A stretch of DNA of 64,000 nt from Pseudomonas sp. S04. Its GTDB lineage: Bacteria; Pseudomonadota; Gammaproteobacteria; Pseudomonadales; Pseudomonadaceae. The stretch spans positions 5,701,001 to 5,765,000 of the forward strand of contig NZ_CP019427.1 of assembly GCF_009834545.1 (NCBI RefSeq), written 5' to 3'. The notes beneath the pieces were generated by a model, which was not told where the DNA came from, made no database searches, and was given only the letters and a program-made list of their open reading frames with translations. Both the position numbers and the translations under genes were made by a program. This document shows positions 21,854-29,658 of the stretch, one piece after another. Numbering within the stretch: position 1 is the stretch's first letter; each line of letters starts with the position of its first letter.

Positions 21854-23260
21854 ATGGGCTTGAATAATCAGTGGATGCAGCGCGATCTCGCGGTGTTGTG
21901 GCATCCCTGCACCCAGATGAAAGATCACGAACAACTGCCGTTGATCCCGATCAAACGCGGTGAAGGGGTGTGGCTGGAGGACTTCGAAGGCAAGCGCTAC
22001 CTCGACGCCGTCAGCTCCTGGTGGGTCAACGTGTTCGGCCACGCCAATCCGCGGATCAACCAGCGGATCAAGGATCAGGTCGATCAACTCGAGCACGTGA
22101 TCCTCGCCGGCTTCAGCCACCAGCCAGTGATCGAGCTCTCGGAGCGCCTGGTGAAAATGACGCCCGAAGGGCTGACCCGGTGTTTCTACGCCGATAACGG
22201 CTCATCGTGCATCGAAGTCGCGTTGAAAATGAGCTTTCACTACTGGCTCAACCGCGGCCAGCCGAACAAGAAACGCTTCGTCACCCTGACCAACAGCTAC
22301 CACGGCGAGACCATGGCCGCCATGTCGGTCGGCGACGTGCCCCTGTTCACCGAGACTTACAAGGCCCTGCTGCTGGACACCATCAAGGTGCCGAGCCCCG
22401 ATTGCTACCTGCGCCCCGACGGCATGAGCTGGGAGGAACACTCGCGGAACATGTTCGCGGCGATGGAGCACACCCTGGCCGAGCATCACGACAGCGTTGC
22501 AGCAGTGATAGTCGAGCCGTTGATCCAGGGCGCGGGCGGCATGCGCATGTACCACCCGGTGTACCTGAAACTGCTGCGCGAAGCCTGTGACCGCTACGGC
22601 GTGCACCTGATCCACGACGAAATCGCCGTCGGTTTCGGCCGCACCGGGACCATGTTTGCCTGTGAGCAGGCCGGCATCCGCCCGGACTTCCTGTGCCTGT
22701 CCAAGGCCCTGACCGGCGGCTACCTGCCGCTGGCGGCCTGCGTCACCACCGACGAGGTCTACAGCGCCTTCTACGACGACTACCCGACCCTGCGCGCGTT
22801 CCTCCATTCCCACAGCTACACCGGCAACCCGCTGGCCTGTGCCGCCGCGTTGGCGACCCTGGATATCTTCGAGCAGGACAACGTCATCGAGAACAACAAG
22901 GCCCTGGCCCAGCGCATGGCGACCTCGACCGCACACCTGGCCGATCACCCGAACGTGTCGGAGGTGCGTCAGACCGGCATGGTGCTGGCCATCGAGATGG
23001 TCAAGGACAAGGCCAGCAAAGAGGCCTATCCCTGGCAAGAACGTCGGGGCCTGAAAGTATTCCAGCACGCCCTGGAGCGCGGCGCGCTGTTGCGCCCGCT
23101 GGGCAGCGTGGTGTACTTCCTGCCGCCCTACGTGATCACCCCCGAGCAGATCGACTTCCTCGCCGAAGTGGCCAGCGAAGGCATCGACATCGCCACCCGC
23201 GACTCGGTCAGTGTCGCCGTGCCGAAGGACTTCCACCCAGGGTTCCGTGATCCGGGCTAG
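21854..23260 (+). CDS. bioA: Adenosylmethionine-8-amino-7-oxononanoate aminotransferase
   Basis: A 468-residue class III PLP aminotransferase that moves the amino group of SAM to KAPA, making DAPA for biotin. The diagnostic N-terminal HPCTQM and the SSWWVN aromatic pocket mark BioA rather than other omega-transaminases. The PLP lysine is Lys284 in CLSKALTGG, preceded by HDEIAVGFGRTG. It uses SAM as donor, tying it to the metK cycle. As in other pseudomonads it stands apart from bioBFHCD and precedes rsmE. Confidence 0.95.
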   Translation: MGLNNQWMQRDLAVLWHPCTQMKDHEQLPLIPIKRGEGVWLEDFEGKRYLDAVSSWWVNVFGHANPRINQRIKDQVDQLEHVILAGFSHQPVIELSERLVKMTPEGLTRCFYADNGSSCIEVALKMSFHYWLNRGQPNKKRFVTLTNSYHGETMAAMSVGDVPLFTETYKALLLDTIKVPSPDCYLRPDGMSWEEHSRNMFAAMEHTLAEHHDSVAAVIVEPLIQGAGGMRMYHPVYLKLLREACDRYGVHLIHDEIAVGFGRTGTMFACEQAGIRPDFLCLSKALTGGYLPLAACVTTDEVYSAFYDDYPTLRAFLHSHSYTGNPLACAAALATLDIFEQDNVIENNKALAQRMATSTAHLADHPNVSEVRQTGMVLAIEMVKDKASKEAYPWQERRGLKVFQHALERGALLRPLGSVVYFLPPYVITPEQIDFLAEVASEGIDIATRDSVSVAVPKDFHPGFRDPG

Positions 23261-23340
23261 CAGCCACAAGCTCCTACAAGGGCTGTGCCTAAGCAGGCAA
23301 ATCCAACTCAGATGAACGACCCCTTTTACAGAGACCCCGC

Positions 23341-24060
23341 ATGAGACTGTCGCGCTTTTTTATCGATGCCCCCTTGAGCCTTGGCGAGCATGAGCTGCCG
23401 GAGGCCCAGGCCCATTACATCAGCCGCGTGCTGCGCATGGCCGAGGGCGATGCGCTGCAGGTGTTCGATGGCTCAGGCCAGGAATACCTCGGCACACTGG
23501 TGGAAGTCGGCAAGAAACGCGTGCGCGTGGCGTTGAGCGAAAGTTTCGCCGGGCAACTCGAGTCGCCGCTGCAGATTCACCTGGGCCAGGGCCTGTCCCG
23601 GGGTGAGCGCATGGATTGGGCGATTCAGAAAGCCACGGAGTTGGGGGTGAGTGAAATCACGCCGATCTTCAGTGACCGCTGCGAAGTGCGACTCAAGGAC
23701 GAGCGCGCCGACAAACGCCTGCAGCACTGGCGCCAGGTCGCGATCAGCGCCTGCGAGCAATGTGGGCGCTCGCGGGTGCCTGTGATCCATCCGCCGATGC
23801 TGCTGGCAGACTGGATCAAGCAGGTCCCGGCCGAGCTGAAACTGGTGCTGCACCCGGTGGCAGAGCCATGGGCCAGCCACGCCAAGCCCGCGACCCTGGC
23901 ATTTCTGATCGGCCCCGAAGGTGGCTTGTCGGACACTGAAGTAGAGCAGGCCAAGGCGGGCGGCTTTCACGCCGCACGCCTCGGCCCTCGCGTGTTGCGC
24001 ACCGAAACCGCGCCGGTAGTGGCGCTGGCGGTAGCACAACAGCTATGGGGCGATTTCTAA
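23341..24060 (+). CDS. rsmE: 16S rRNA m3U1498 methyltransferase
   Basis: A 239-residue SPOUT-class methyltransferase. An N-terminal PUA-like domain (MRLSRFFIDAPL; YISRVLRMAEGD) precedes the knotted SAM-binding domain with FLIGPEGGLSDTEVEQA and LGPRVLRTETAPVVAL. It methylates U1498 of 16S rRNA in the assembled 30S subunit. It follows bioA by 80 bases, an order conserved in Pseudomonas. Confidence 0.96.
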   Translation: MRLSRFFIDAPLSLGEHELPEAQAHYISRVLRMAEGDALQVFDGSGQEYLGTLVEVGKKRVRVALSESFAGQLESPLQIHLGQGLSRGERMDWAIQKATELGVSEITPIFSDRCEVRLKDERADKRLQHWRQVAISACEQCGRSRVPVIHPPMLLADWIKQVPAELKLVLHPVAEPWASHAKPATLAFLIGPEGGLSDTEVEQAKAGGFHAARLGPRVLRTETAPVVALAVAQQLWGDF

Positions 24061-24091
24061 GCCCTTAGCCTGCGAGCTCTTGAGCTGAAAA

Positions 24092-24994
24092 TCACTGCAC
24101 CGGATCACTGGTCGGCTTGGCAATGATCGCCTTGAGTTCGCTGGTCATCGGGAACTCGAGGTTCAAGCCTTTTGGCGGGATCGGCTGTTCAAACCAGCGC
24201 TGGTAGATCCCGTTGATTTCCCCTGAGCTGTACAGCTCGCCCAACGTCGAGTTCACCAGCGCCAGGAACTGCGGATCGTCCTTGCGCACCATGCAGCTGT
24301 AGATCTCCCGCGACTGCTCTTCCCCGACCACCACCCACTTGTGCGGGTCGCGAGCCTTGGCGCGCTCGCCGTAGAGCAATGCATCGTCCATGTAGAACGC
24401 CGCTGCCCGACCGGACTGCAACATCTGGAAGGCTTCGCCGTGGTCCTTGGCGCTGATCACGAACATGTCGATCTTGTTATCGACGTTGTAGCTCTTCAGA
24501 TAGCGCTCGTTGGTGGTGCCGGCGGTGGTCACCACGTTCTTGCCGCGCAGGTCGGCGAAGCTCTTGACCCCACTGTCGTTGGCGGTCAGCAACTGGCCTT
24601 TGACATAGATAAAGCCGTAGGAAAACGCCACCTGCTTTTGCCGCTCAGCGGTTACGCCGGTCGAACCACATTCCAGGTCGACCGTGCCGTTCTGCACCAG
24701 CGGAATACGGGTTTGCGAGGTCACCAGGTTGTATTTGACCTTGAGCTGGGGCGCTGCGAGCTTCTGCTGCACACGCTCGACTATCTTGCTCGCCAGGTCC
24801 ACCGAGTAACCCATCGGTTGACCCGAGTGATCACCCACGTAGGAGAAGGGCACCGACGCATCGCGATAACCCAGGGTAATGCTGTTAGTGCTGGCAATCT
24901 TGCTCAGGGTCGGGCCCAGCGGGGCTTCTTCAGCCTGCACTTGAGTGCCGAGCAACACGCCCAGGGTGCAGCCGAGCAACGTGATTTTTTGCAT
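24092..24994 (-). CDS. Amino-acid ABC transporter substrate-binding protein
   Basis: A 300-residue periplasmic binding protein with signal peptide ending TQVQA. ITLGYRDASVPFSYVGDHSGQPMGYSVDL and VDLECGSTGVTAERQKQVAFS match the glutamate/aspartate (GltI-like) family. It is the last gene of a unit with a D-amino-acid-dehydrogenase-like flavoprotein and RidA, 30 bases after the latter. This suggests it captures the substrate of that pathway. No permease or ATPase gene is present here. Confidence 0.9.
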   Translation of the reverse strand: MQKITLLGCTLGVLLGTQVQAEEAPLGPTLSKIASTNSITLGYRDASVPFSYVGDHSGQPMGYSVDLASKIVERVQQKLAAPQLKVKYNLVTSQTRIPLVQNGTVDLECGSTGVTAERQKQVAFSYGFIYVKGQLLTANDSGVKSFADLRGKNVVTTAGTTNERYLKSYNVDNKIDMFVISAKDHGEAFQMLQSGRAAAFYMDDALLYGERAKARDPHKWVVVGEEQSREIYSCMVRKDDPQFLALVNSTLGELYSSGEINGIYQRWFEQPIPPKGLNLEFPMTSELKAIIAKPTSDPVQ

Positions 24995-25024
24995 TGTTAT
25001 TCTCCGTTGTGGGTGATGGATTAC

Positions 25025-25375
25025 TTAGCGGCGGGCCGCGATAACGCTGATTTCGACTCGCACCTGCGGGCGGGCCAACTCGGCCTGCAAGGTCGTGCGA
25101 CTCGGTGCCTGGCCAGGCGACAACCAGGCGGACCAGACGTCATTCATCGCCGCGAAATCCTCACCAATATCCTTCAGGTAAATGGTCGCGCTGAGCAGAT
25201 GATCCTTGTCGCTGCCCGCCTCGGCCAGCAACGCGTCGATTTTTTCCAGCACCTGGCGAGTCTGGCCAGTGGCGTCGGTGGCATCACCCGGTACTTGGCC
25301 GGAGAGAAACACCAGGTCGCCAAAGGTCACGGCAGCGGACAAACGTGGATTGGTCTGGATACGGCTGATGGTCAT
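25025..25375 (-). CDS. RidA family enamine/imine deaminase
   Basis: A 116-residue protein of the RidA/YjgF family, normally a trimer that hydrolyses 2-imino acids to 2-oxo acids plus ammonia. The key arginine is Arg93 in APSRTTLQ, followed by the family motif RVEISVIA. The start at 25375 gives the usual MTISRIQTNPRL N-terminus. Its place directly after a flavin-dependent amino-acid dehydrogenase, whose product is an imine, strongly suggests it finishes that reaction. Confidence 0.92.
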   Translation of the reverse strand: MTISRIQTNPRLSAAVTFGDLVFLSGQVPGDATDATGQTRQVLEKIDALLAEAGSDKDHLLSATIYLKDIGEDFAAMNDVWSAWLSPGQAPSRTTLQAELARPQVRVEISVIAARR

Positions 25376-25403
25376 CGGATAGTCCTTCTTTTGGGTAATG
25401 GTT

Positions 25404-26645
25404 TCAGGCCGCACGGGGCGTAAAGCCCTGCAGGTCAATGGAGGGGCGGCGCTGGCCGATCAGCTCACTGAGCAACTGCGCGCTGCCGCAGGCCAGGGTG
25501 AAACCCAGGGCGCCATGGCCGAGGTTAAGCCACAGGTTGCAATACGCCGTTGCGCCCAGCAGCGGCACGCCGCTAGGGGTCGCCGGGCGCATGCCGGCCC
25601 ACTCGATGGCCTGCTCGTAGTCGCCGGCATTGGCAAAAGTGTCACGCGCCTGGCGCTTGATCAGGGCCAGCCGCTTGGGGTCCAGCGCCGGGTCAAAGCC
25701 GACGATGTCGACCATGGCCGCCACCCGCAGTTGCTCGCCAATGCGGGCGTAAACGATCTTGCGGTCATAGTCGGTGATGCTCAGGTCCGGGGCCCGGTGC
25801 TGGGCGCCGATCGGCACAGTCAGGCTATAACCCTTGAGCGGGTACAGTGGCAGGTGCACCCCAGGCAACGCCAGCAGTGGGCTGCGATGACCGGCGGCAA
25901 TCACCAGATGTTCCACTGGCAGCACTTCATCCCCCAGTTCAATTGCGCTCACCACACCATTGGCCTGGCGAATGCCGGTCACGGCCTGGCCCAGGCGGAA
26001 CTCGCAACGACCTGAGGCCCGCAAACGCGCCGCCAGTTGCTGGCAAAAGCCGTGGCAGTCACCGACTTCCTCATCCGGGGTGTAGATCGCACCCACAAAG
26101 GGTGCATCGGCCAGTGCCGGGTCCAGGCGGGCGCACTCGGCGGGCGACAGCACCTGTTGTTGCTGGGGGTCGGCCAGTTTTTGGCGGGCATGCTCGAAGC
26201 TGGCGGTGCTGCGAAAGGTCACCAGCTTGCCGTTGCGCCGCCAGTGGAAACCCTCCAGGGCATCGGCTTCGCGCCAGGTCTGCAGGGTGGACTGGCTGAA
26301 CAGCGCCAGGCGCAACAGATGGGCGGCGTTGGCGCGGTTCACCGAAGAACGGCAGGCCCCCAGGAAGGACGCCATCCAGCGCCACTGCGCCGGGTCGAAG
26401 CGTGGACGCAGCTTCAGCGGTGAGTCACCACGCAACATCCAGCCAATGGCCTGCAACGGCACGCCTGCATCGGCCAGGGGCGCCACGTAGCGATAGGACA
26501 ACTGGCCGCCATTGGCAAAGCTGGTTTCGCTGCCCAGCGAATCCCGCGCCTCGACCAGGGTCACCTCAACGCCATCGCGCACCAGTGCGTAGGCCGTTGC
26601 CAGGCCGATGACGCCGCCGCCGATGATGCATACACGCTGAGCCAT
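25404..26645 (-). CDS. FAD-dependent D-amino-acid dehydrogenase-like oxidoreductase
   Basis: A 413-residue DAO/DadA-type flavoprotein. The dinucleotide motif is GGGVIG at 9-14, and a second FAD-contact segment is HLVIAAGHRSPLLAL. The C-terminal WAGMRPATPSGVPLLG and LWLNLGHGALGFTLACGSAQLL blocks are characteristic of DadA. It oxidises amino acids, most likely D-forms, to imino acids and passes electrons to the respiratory chain. The canonical dadA is normally next to the alanine racemase dadX, which is absent, so this is a paralogue with its own substrate. It is first in the unit with ridA and a binding protein, and divergent from a LysR gene. Confidence 0.87.
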   Translation of the reverse strand: MAQRVCIIGGGVIGLATAYALVRDGVEVTLVEARDSLGSETSFANGGQLSYRYVAPLADAGVPLQAIGWMLRGDSPLKLRPRFDPAQWRWMASFLGACRSSVNRANAAHLLRLALFSQSTLQTWREADALEGFHWRRNGKLVTFRSTASFEHARQKLADPQQQQVLSPAECARLDPALADAPFVGAIYTPDEEVGDCHGFCQQLAARLRASGRCEFRLGQAVTGIRQANGVVSAIELGDEVLPVEHLVIAAGHRSPLLALPGVHLPLYPLKGYSLTVPIGAQHRAPDLSITDYDRKIVYARIGEQLRVAAMVDIVGFDPALDPKRLALIKRQARDTFANAGDYEQAIEWAGMRPATPSGVPLLGATAYCNLWLNLGHGALGFTLACGSAQLLSELIGQRRPSIDLQGFTPRAA

Positions 26646-26726
26646 GTCAGTCCTTAATCGTGGTTGAGACGAGCCCGAGGTTAGAGCCAGGTGACAGGCG
26701 CCGAACAATGAATAAAGATGGTCATC

Positions 26727-26745
26727 CCATAAACAAAGGTTATGG
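26727..26745. promoter_or_regulatory. LysR box (T-N11-A) between the D-amino-acid operon and its LysR gene
   Basis: A perfect 6-bp inverted repeat CCATAA-N7-TTATGG meeting the T-N11-A rule (T26730, A26742). It ends seven bases before the LysR ATG and lies about 80 bases from the divergent oxidoreductase start. This position fits autorepression plus activation of the divergent operon. Symmetry and position are seen; binding is inferred. Confidence 0.6.
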
Positions 26746-26752
26746 ACTCACC

Positions 26753-27667
26753 ATGCGCCTTCGCCACATCGAGATTTTCCAGGCCATCCGCCAAACCGGC
26801 TCGGTCAGCGCTGCCGCGCAATTGCTGCACGTCTCCCAACCCGCCGTGACCAAAGTGCTGCAACACGCCGAGCAGCACCTGGGCTTCCCGCTGTTTCTGC
26901 GGGTGCGCGGCAAACTCCAGGCCACCCCGGAGGCGCTGGAACTGGAGCGTGAGGTCGACAAGGTCACCGAAAGCCTGCAAGGGGTGCGACGCCTGGCCCA
27001 GAGCCTGCGCCGCGAGCCGGGCCATAGCCTGCGGATCGGCGCGACCCCGGCCCTGGCCCTGTCGTTGTTGCCCCCGGCCATCCATGAGTGGACGCAACGC
27101 TATCCGGAGATCGCCTGCGAGCTGTCCAGCGCCCACAGTCGCGAGCTGGTGCAGAACCTGCTGATGCGTGAAATCGATGTCGCCCTGACCCTGCAATTGC
27201 CCGATCACCCGGGACTCAAGGCCCAGGCGCTGGCCAGCGGGGTGTTGGTGGCGCTGGCGCCGGCCGGTTACTGGCCCCTGGAAGAAGAAGGCCAACCGCT
27301 GCCGCTGCAGGCCCTGGCCGATGCGCCGTTGATCGGGCTATCCAGTGCCGATCCACTGTCGGCCCGGCTCGACAGTTACCTCAAGGCGGTCGAGCCGCCG
27401 CCCCGGGTCAGCATCGCGGTGCAGACGTACTCACTGGCCAGGGCGATGGTCGAATCCGGGGCCGGCCTGACCGTGATCGACCCCTTCACCGCCCTGGGCG
27501 CCTCACCCGGGACCACCGCCATCCGTCCCCTGGCGCCGGCGCTGCCGATCACCCTATACGCGGTGACCCGCGCGACCGAGCCGCCACCGCACACCCTGAA
27601 CGAGCTACTGAGCATCTTCAGCAGCCGCGCGCAGGAGCAACTGGACAGGTTGGTCGGGCGGGCGTAG
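26753..27667 (+). CDS. LysR-family transcriptional regulator (D-amino-acid locus)
   Basis: A 304-residue LTTR. The helix-turn-helix MRLRHIEIFQAIRQTGSVSAAAQLLHVSQPAVTKVLQHAEQHLGF occupies about 1-45, followed by an effector-binding domain. I chose the ATG at 26753 because it gives the family N-terminus; an in-frame ATG at 26708 would add a non-conserved extension running through the LysR box. It is divergent from the oxidoreductase-ridA-binding-protein unit and so probably responds to that pathway's substrate. Confidence 0.92.
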   Translation: MRLRHIEIFQAIRQTGSVSAAAQLLHVSQPAVTKVLQHAEQHLGFPLFLRVRGKLQATPEALELEREVDKVTESLQGVRRLAQSLRREPGHSLRIGATPALALSLLPPAIHEWTQRYPEIACELSSAHSRELVQNLLMREIDVALTLQLPDHPGLKAQALASGVLVALAPAGYWPLEEEGQPLPLQALADAPLIGLSSADPLSARLDSYLKAVEPPPRVSIAVQTYSLARAMVESGAGLTVIDPFTALGASPGTTAIRPLAPALPITLYAVTRATEPPPHTLNELLSIFSSRAQEQLDRLVGRA

Positions 27668-27696
27668 TTACGCCGCCAAAGCGCAGCCCCCGGCGA

Positions 27697-28314
27697 TCAG
27701 ATCACATAAAGCGCAATCGCCACGAAATGCAGCAGGCTGCCGGTGATCACAAACAGGTGCCAGATCCCGTGGGCATGGCGCAGCCGGCTGTCGAGGGCGA
27801 AAAATATGATACCGACGGTGTAAAACACTCCGCCGGCCGCCAGCCAGGCGAACCCCGTGGTGCCCAGCGCGGCAATCAGCGGCTTGACCGCCACCAGCAC
27901 AATCCAGCCCATCACCGCGTAGATCACCAGCGACAGGATCCGCGCCTCGGAGCGCGGCTTGATCTCTTGCAGCATGCCGATCACCGCCAGCGCCCAGACA
28001 ATCGCAAACAGCGACCAGCCCCAGGGCCCGCGCAGGGTCACCAGGCAAAAAGGCGTGTAGCTGCCGGCAATCAGCAGATAGATCGACAAATGATCGACCT
28101 TCTGCATGATCACCTTCGCCCGTCCGCGCACGCTGTGATAGACCGTCGACACGCTGTACAGCACCAGCAGTGTGACCCCGTAGATCGCCACGCTGACGAT
28201 CTTCCATGGACTGCCATCGAGACTGGCCACCACCAACAACCAGACCGCCCCGACAAACGCCGCAACCGCCCCGAACAAATGGCTCCAGGCGTTGAATCTT
28301 TCTCCGTGGTACAT
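27697..28314 (-). CDS. Hemolysin III/PAQR (TrhA-like) membrane protein
   Basis: A 205-residue protein with seven transmembrane helices. It shows the PAQR metal-site motifs: SVSTVYHSVRG after helix 2, DHLSIYLLIAGSYTPF, and a C-terminal HAHGIWHLFVITGSLLHFVAI with the histidine pair. Bacterial members, once called hemolysin III, are linked to membrane-lipid homeostasis; haemolysis is not implied. It is convergent with the LysR gene, with a 29-base gap. Confidence 0.92.
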   Translation of the reverse strand: MYHGERFNAWSHLFGAVAAFVGAVWLLVVASLDGSPWKIVSVAIYGVTLLVLYSVSTVYHSVRGRAKVIMQKVDHLSIYLLIAGSYTPFCLVTLRGPWGWSLFAIVWALAVIGMLQEIKPRSEARILSLVIYAVMGWIVLVAVKPLIAALGTTGFAWLAAGGVFYTVGIIFFALDSRLRHAHGIWHLFVITGSLLHFVAIALYVI

Positions 28315-28379
28315 GGGCCTCTCACTTCAAAATCACAAAAACAGCGTGCAAGGCCAAGGCCGACACCGCAGTTCAGTCA

Positions 28380-28513
28380 AGTGAACGCGGAGCTTTTTTG
28401 TAGGAGCGAGCTTGCTCGCGATGGACGTTAACGATGACGCGTACTGCCTGAATAACGCGTTGTTTTTGAGTTCAACGCGAGCAAGCTCGCTCCTACAAAG
28501 CTCCGCGTTCACT
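28380..28513. repeat. Extended REPIN with long matching flanks
   Basis: Two inverted REP cores (GTAGGAGCGAGCTTGCTCGCG, split over 28400-28420, and its complement from 28476) flank a 55-base spacer. Symmetry extends outward beyond the cores: GTGAACGCGGAGCT (28381-28394) pairs with AGCTCCGCGTTCAC (28499-28512). The arms differ only by three extra T on the left. The right end touches the stop codon of the nucleotidyltransferase gene. Arms of about 37 bp are much longer than other REPINs here. Confidence 0.85.
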
Positions 28514-29142
28514 TACCTGAACAGCATTGCCCCAATCGGCTGTAGCGCCAAAGGGTTTTCACCCAACAAGTTGATCTTTTCCTGTTGCGCGACCTGCAGC
28601 ACGAAGCTGTTGCCCGCAGCCAACTTTCCGGCCCAGTCCTCAGGGGTGTAGAGCGTCGGATTAAGCGGACGACCCAGTTGCTCTTCCATGGGTATCAATC
28701 GTTCCATGACTTCACTGTAGTGCAGACCTTCGCCAATCAGCATCAGGTCTATGTCACTGGATGCGTTGGCCTGATCCTTGGCGATAGAGCCATAGACAAA
28801 GGCCCAGATAAGTTGCTCCGCAAAGGGCGCTAGGGCACGACGCAAGGGGTCGGCAATGCCAAAGGTCTTGCGCACAATGCCTGCCAATTCACGATAGATC
28901 GGGCACTGTTCATTGGCCTGGTAGTGGGTCTGATTACCCCGGCGCGTCATCTTCAGTACGCCCGCCGAATTCAAACGCTCCAGTTCACGCATAAGGCTGC
29001 CCTTGCCCACTTGAGCCCAGCGAGCGATCTCATTGGCATAAAAGCTCTGATCGGGTTTGCCGTAGAGTAACCCCAGCACTTTTTGCTGGGTCACCGTGAA
29101 TAGGGCGTTGCTGAGTGAAAGGGTTTGCACAGCCAGCACCAA
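28513..29142 (-). CDS. Winged helix-turn-helix/MNT-type nucleotidyltransferase fusion
   Basis: A protein of up to 209 residues. The N-terminal half (about 12-75) is a winged helix: VTQQKVLGLLYGKPDQSFYANEIAR, then GSLMRELERLNSAGVLKMTRRGNQTHYQAN. The C-terminal half is a minimal nucleotidyltransferase with Gly-Ser at 118-119 and Asp130/Asp132 in SSDIDLMLIG. Only rare start codons are available (TTG at 29142, GTG at 29139 or 29130), since an in-frame stop lies just upstream. Such fusions are found as orphan regulators and near toxin-antitoxin loci, but no HEPN partner is seen. It lies between the Chp operon and the hemolysin III gene, bounded by a perfect palindrome and an extended REPIN. Target and function are unknown. 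Confidence 0.8.
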   Translation of the reverse strand: MVLAVQTLSLSNALFTVTQQKVLGLLYGKPDQSFYANEIARWAQVGKGSLMRELERLNSAGVLKMTRRGNQTHYQANEQCPIYRELAGIVRKTFGIADPLRRALAPFAEQLIWAFVYGSIAKDQANASSDIDLMLIGEGLHYSEVMERLIPMEEQLGRPLNPTLYTPEDWAGKLAAGNSFVLQVAQQEKINLLGENPLALQPIGAMLFR

Positions 29143-29185
29143 TAAGTCTCAAAAAGGGAACGATAGGTCCCTTTTTGAGACTTAT
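29142..29185. promoter_or_regulatory. Perfect 18-bp palindrome between chpC and the HTH-nucleotidyltransferase gene
   Basis: Arms ATAAGTCTCAAAAAGGGA (29142-29159) and TCCCTTTTTGAGACTTAT (29168-29185) around an eight-base spacer, without mismatch. It begins in the chpC stop codon and ends at the first start codon of the helix-turn-helix gene. It is either an operator for that protein or a hairpin ending the chp transcript, although no T run follows the stem on the minus strand. Confidence 0.7.
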
Positions 29186-29658
29186 CAAGAAATCCCATGT
29201 TCTATGACCAACCCCGCCCCCACCAACAACGCCTCCAACGCCAGCAAATCGGGGATTTTTGCCACTTGATCGACGACTTGTACCGCTGCCTGTTCCAGTG
29301 CACACAGCGGCACGTCGACGTAGCTCAACTGGCTGTCGAGCTTGCAGGAGCGTGGGATGCCCTGGACCAGCAAGGCAATGAACCTGAGGTTGGCTCGCCC
29401 GCCCAGGGTGTTGAGGATGACGATGCGGGCGCGTTCGCCGATCACGGTTTTGCTGCCGCAGGCCGATTCGAAACTCAGCAGCGGGATCTGGCGGTCGCGC
29501 CAGTTGACCTGGCCCAGGTACCAGGGCGGTGAATCGAGGTCGAAGGTTCCGGGCTGGTAGTCGATCAGCTCGGCAACGGCGACGTTGGGCAGGATCAGGG
29601 TGCGGTCGGCCAGGGGCAGCAGCAGCCCGGTGAGGTGGCTGGTACGGTGCTCAAGCAT
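29185..29658 (-). CDS. chpC: CheW-like coupling protein of the Pil-Chp system
   Basis: A 157-residue CheW-domain protein (HLTGLLLPLADRTLILPNVAVAELIDYQP; VNWRDRQIPLLSFE). The ATG at 29658 overlaps the end of chpA by eight bases, so the two are translationally coupled; a longer upstream reading has no conserved sequence. ChpC is thought to be an alternative adaptor linking receptors to the ChpA kinase. It is the last gene of the operon; chpB, chpD and chpE are not present here. Confidence 0.9.
   Translation of the reverse strand: MLEHRTSHLTGLLLPLADRTLILPNVAVAELIDYQPGTFDLDSPPWYLGQVNWRDRQIPLLSFESACGSKTVIGERARIVILNTLGGRANLRFIALLVQGIPRSCKLDSQLSYVDVPLCALEQAAVQVVDQVAKIPDLLALEALLVGAGLVIEHGIS

Noticed and set aside
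28513..29142. A HEPN-MNT toxin-antitoxin pair
   Set aside because: The MNT domain is present but no adjacent HEPN gene exists; the flanking genes are hemolysin III and chpC, both core-type.
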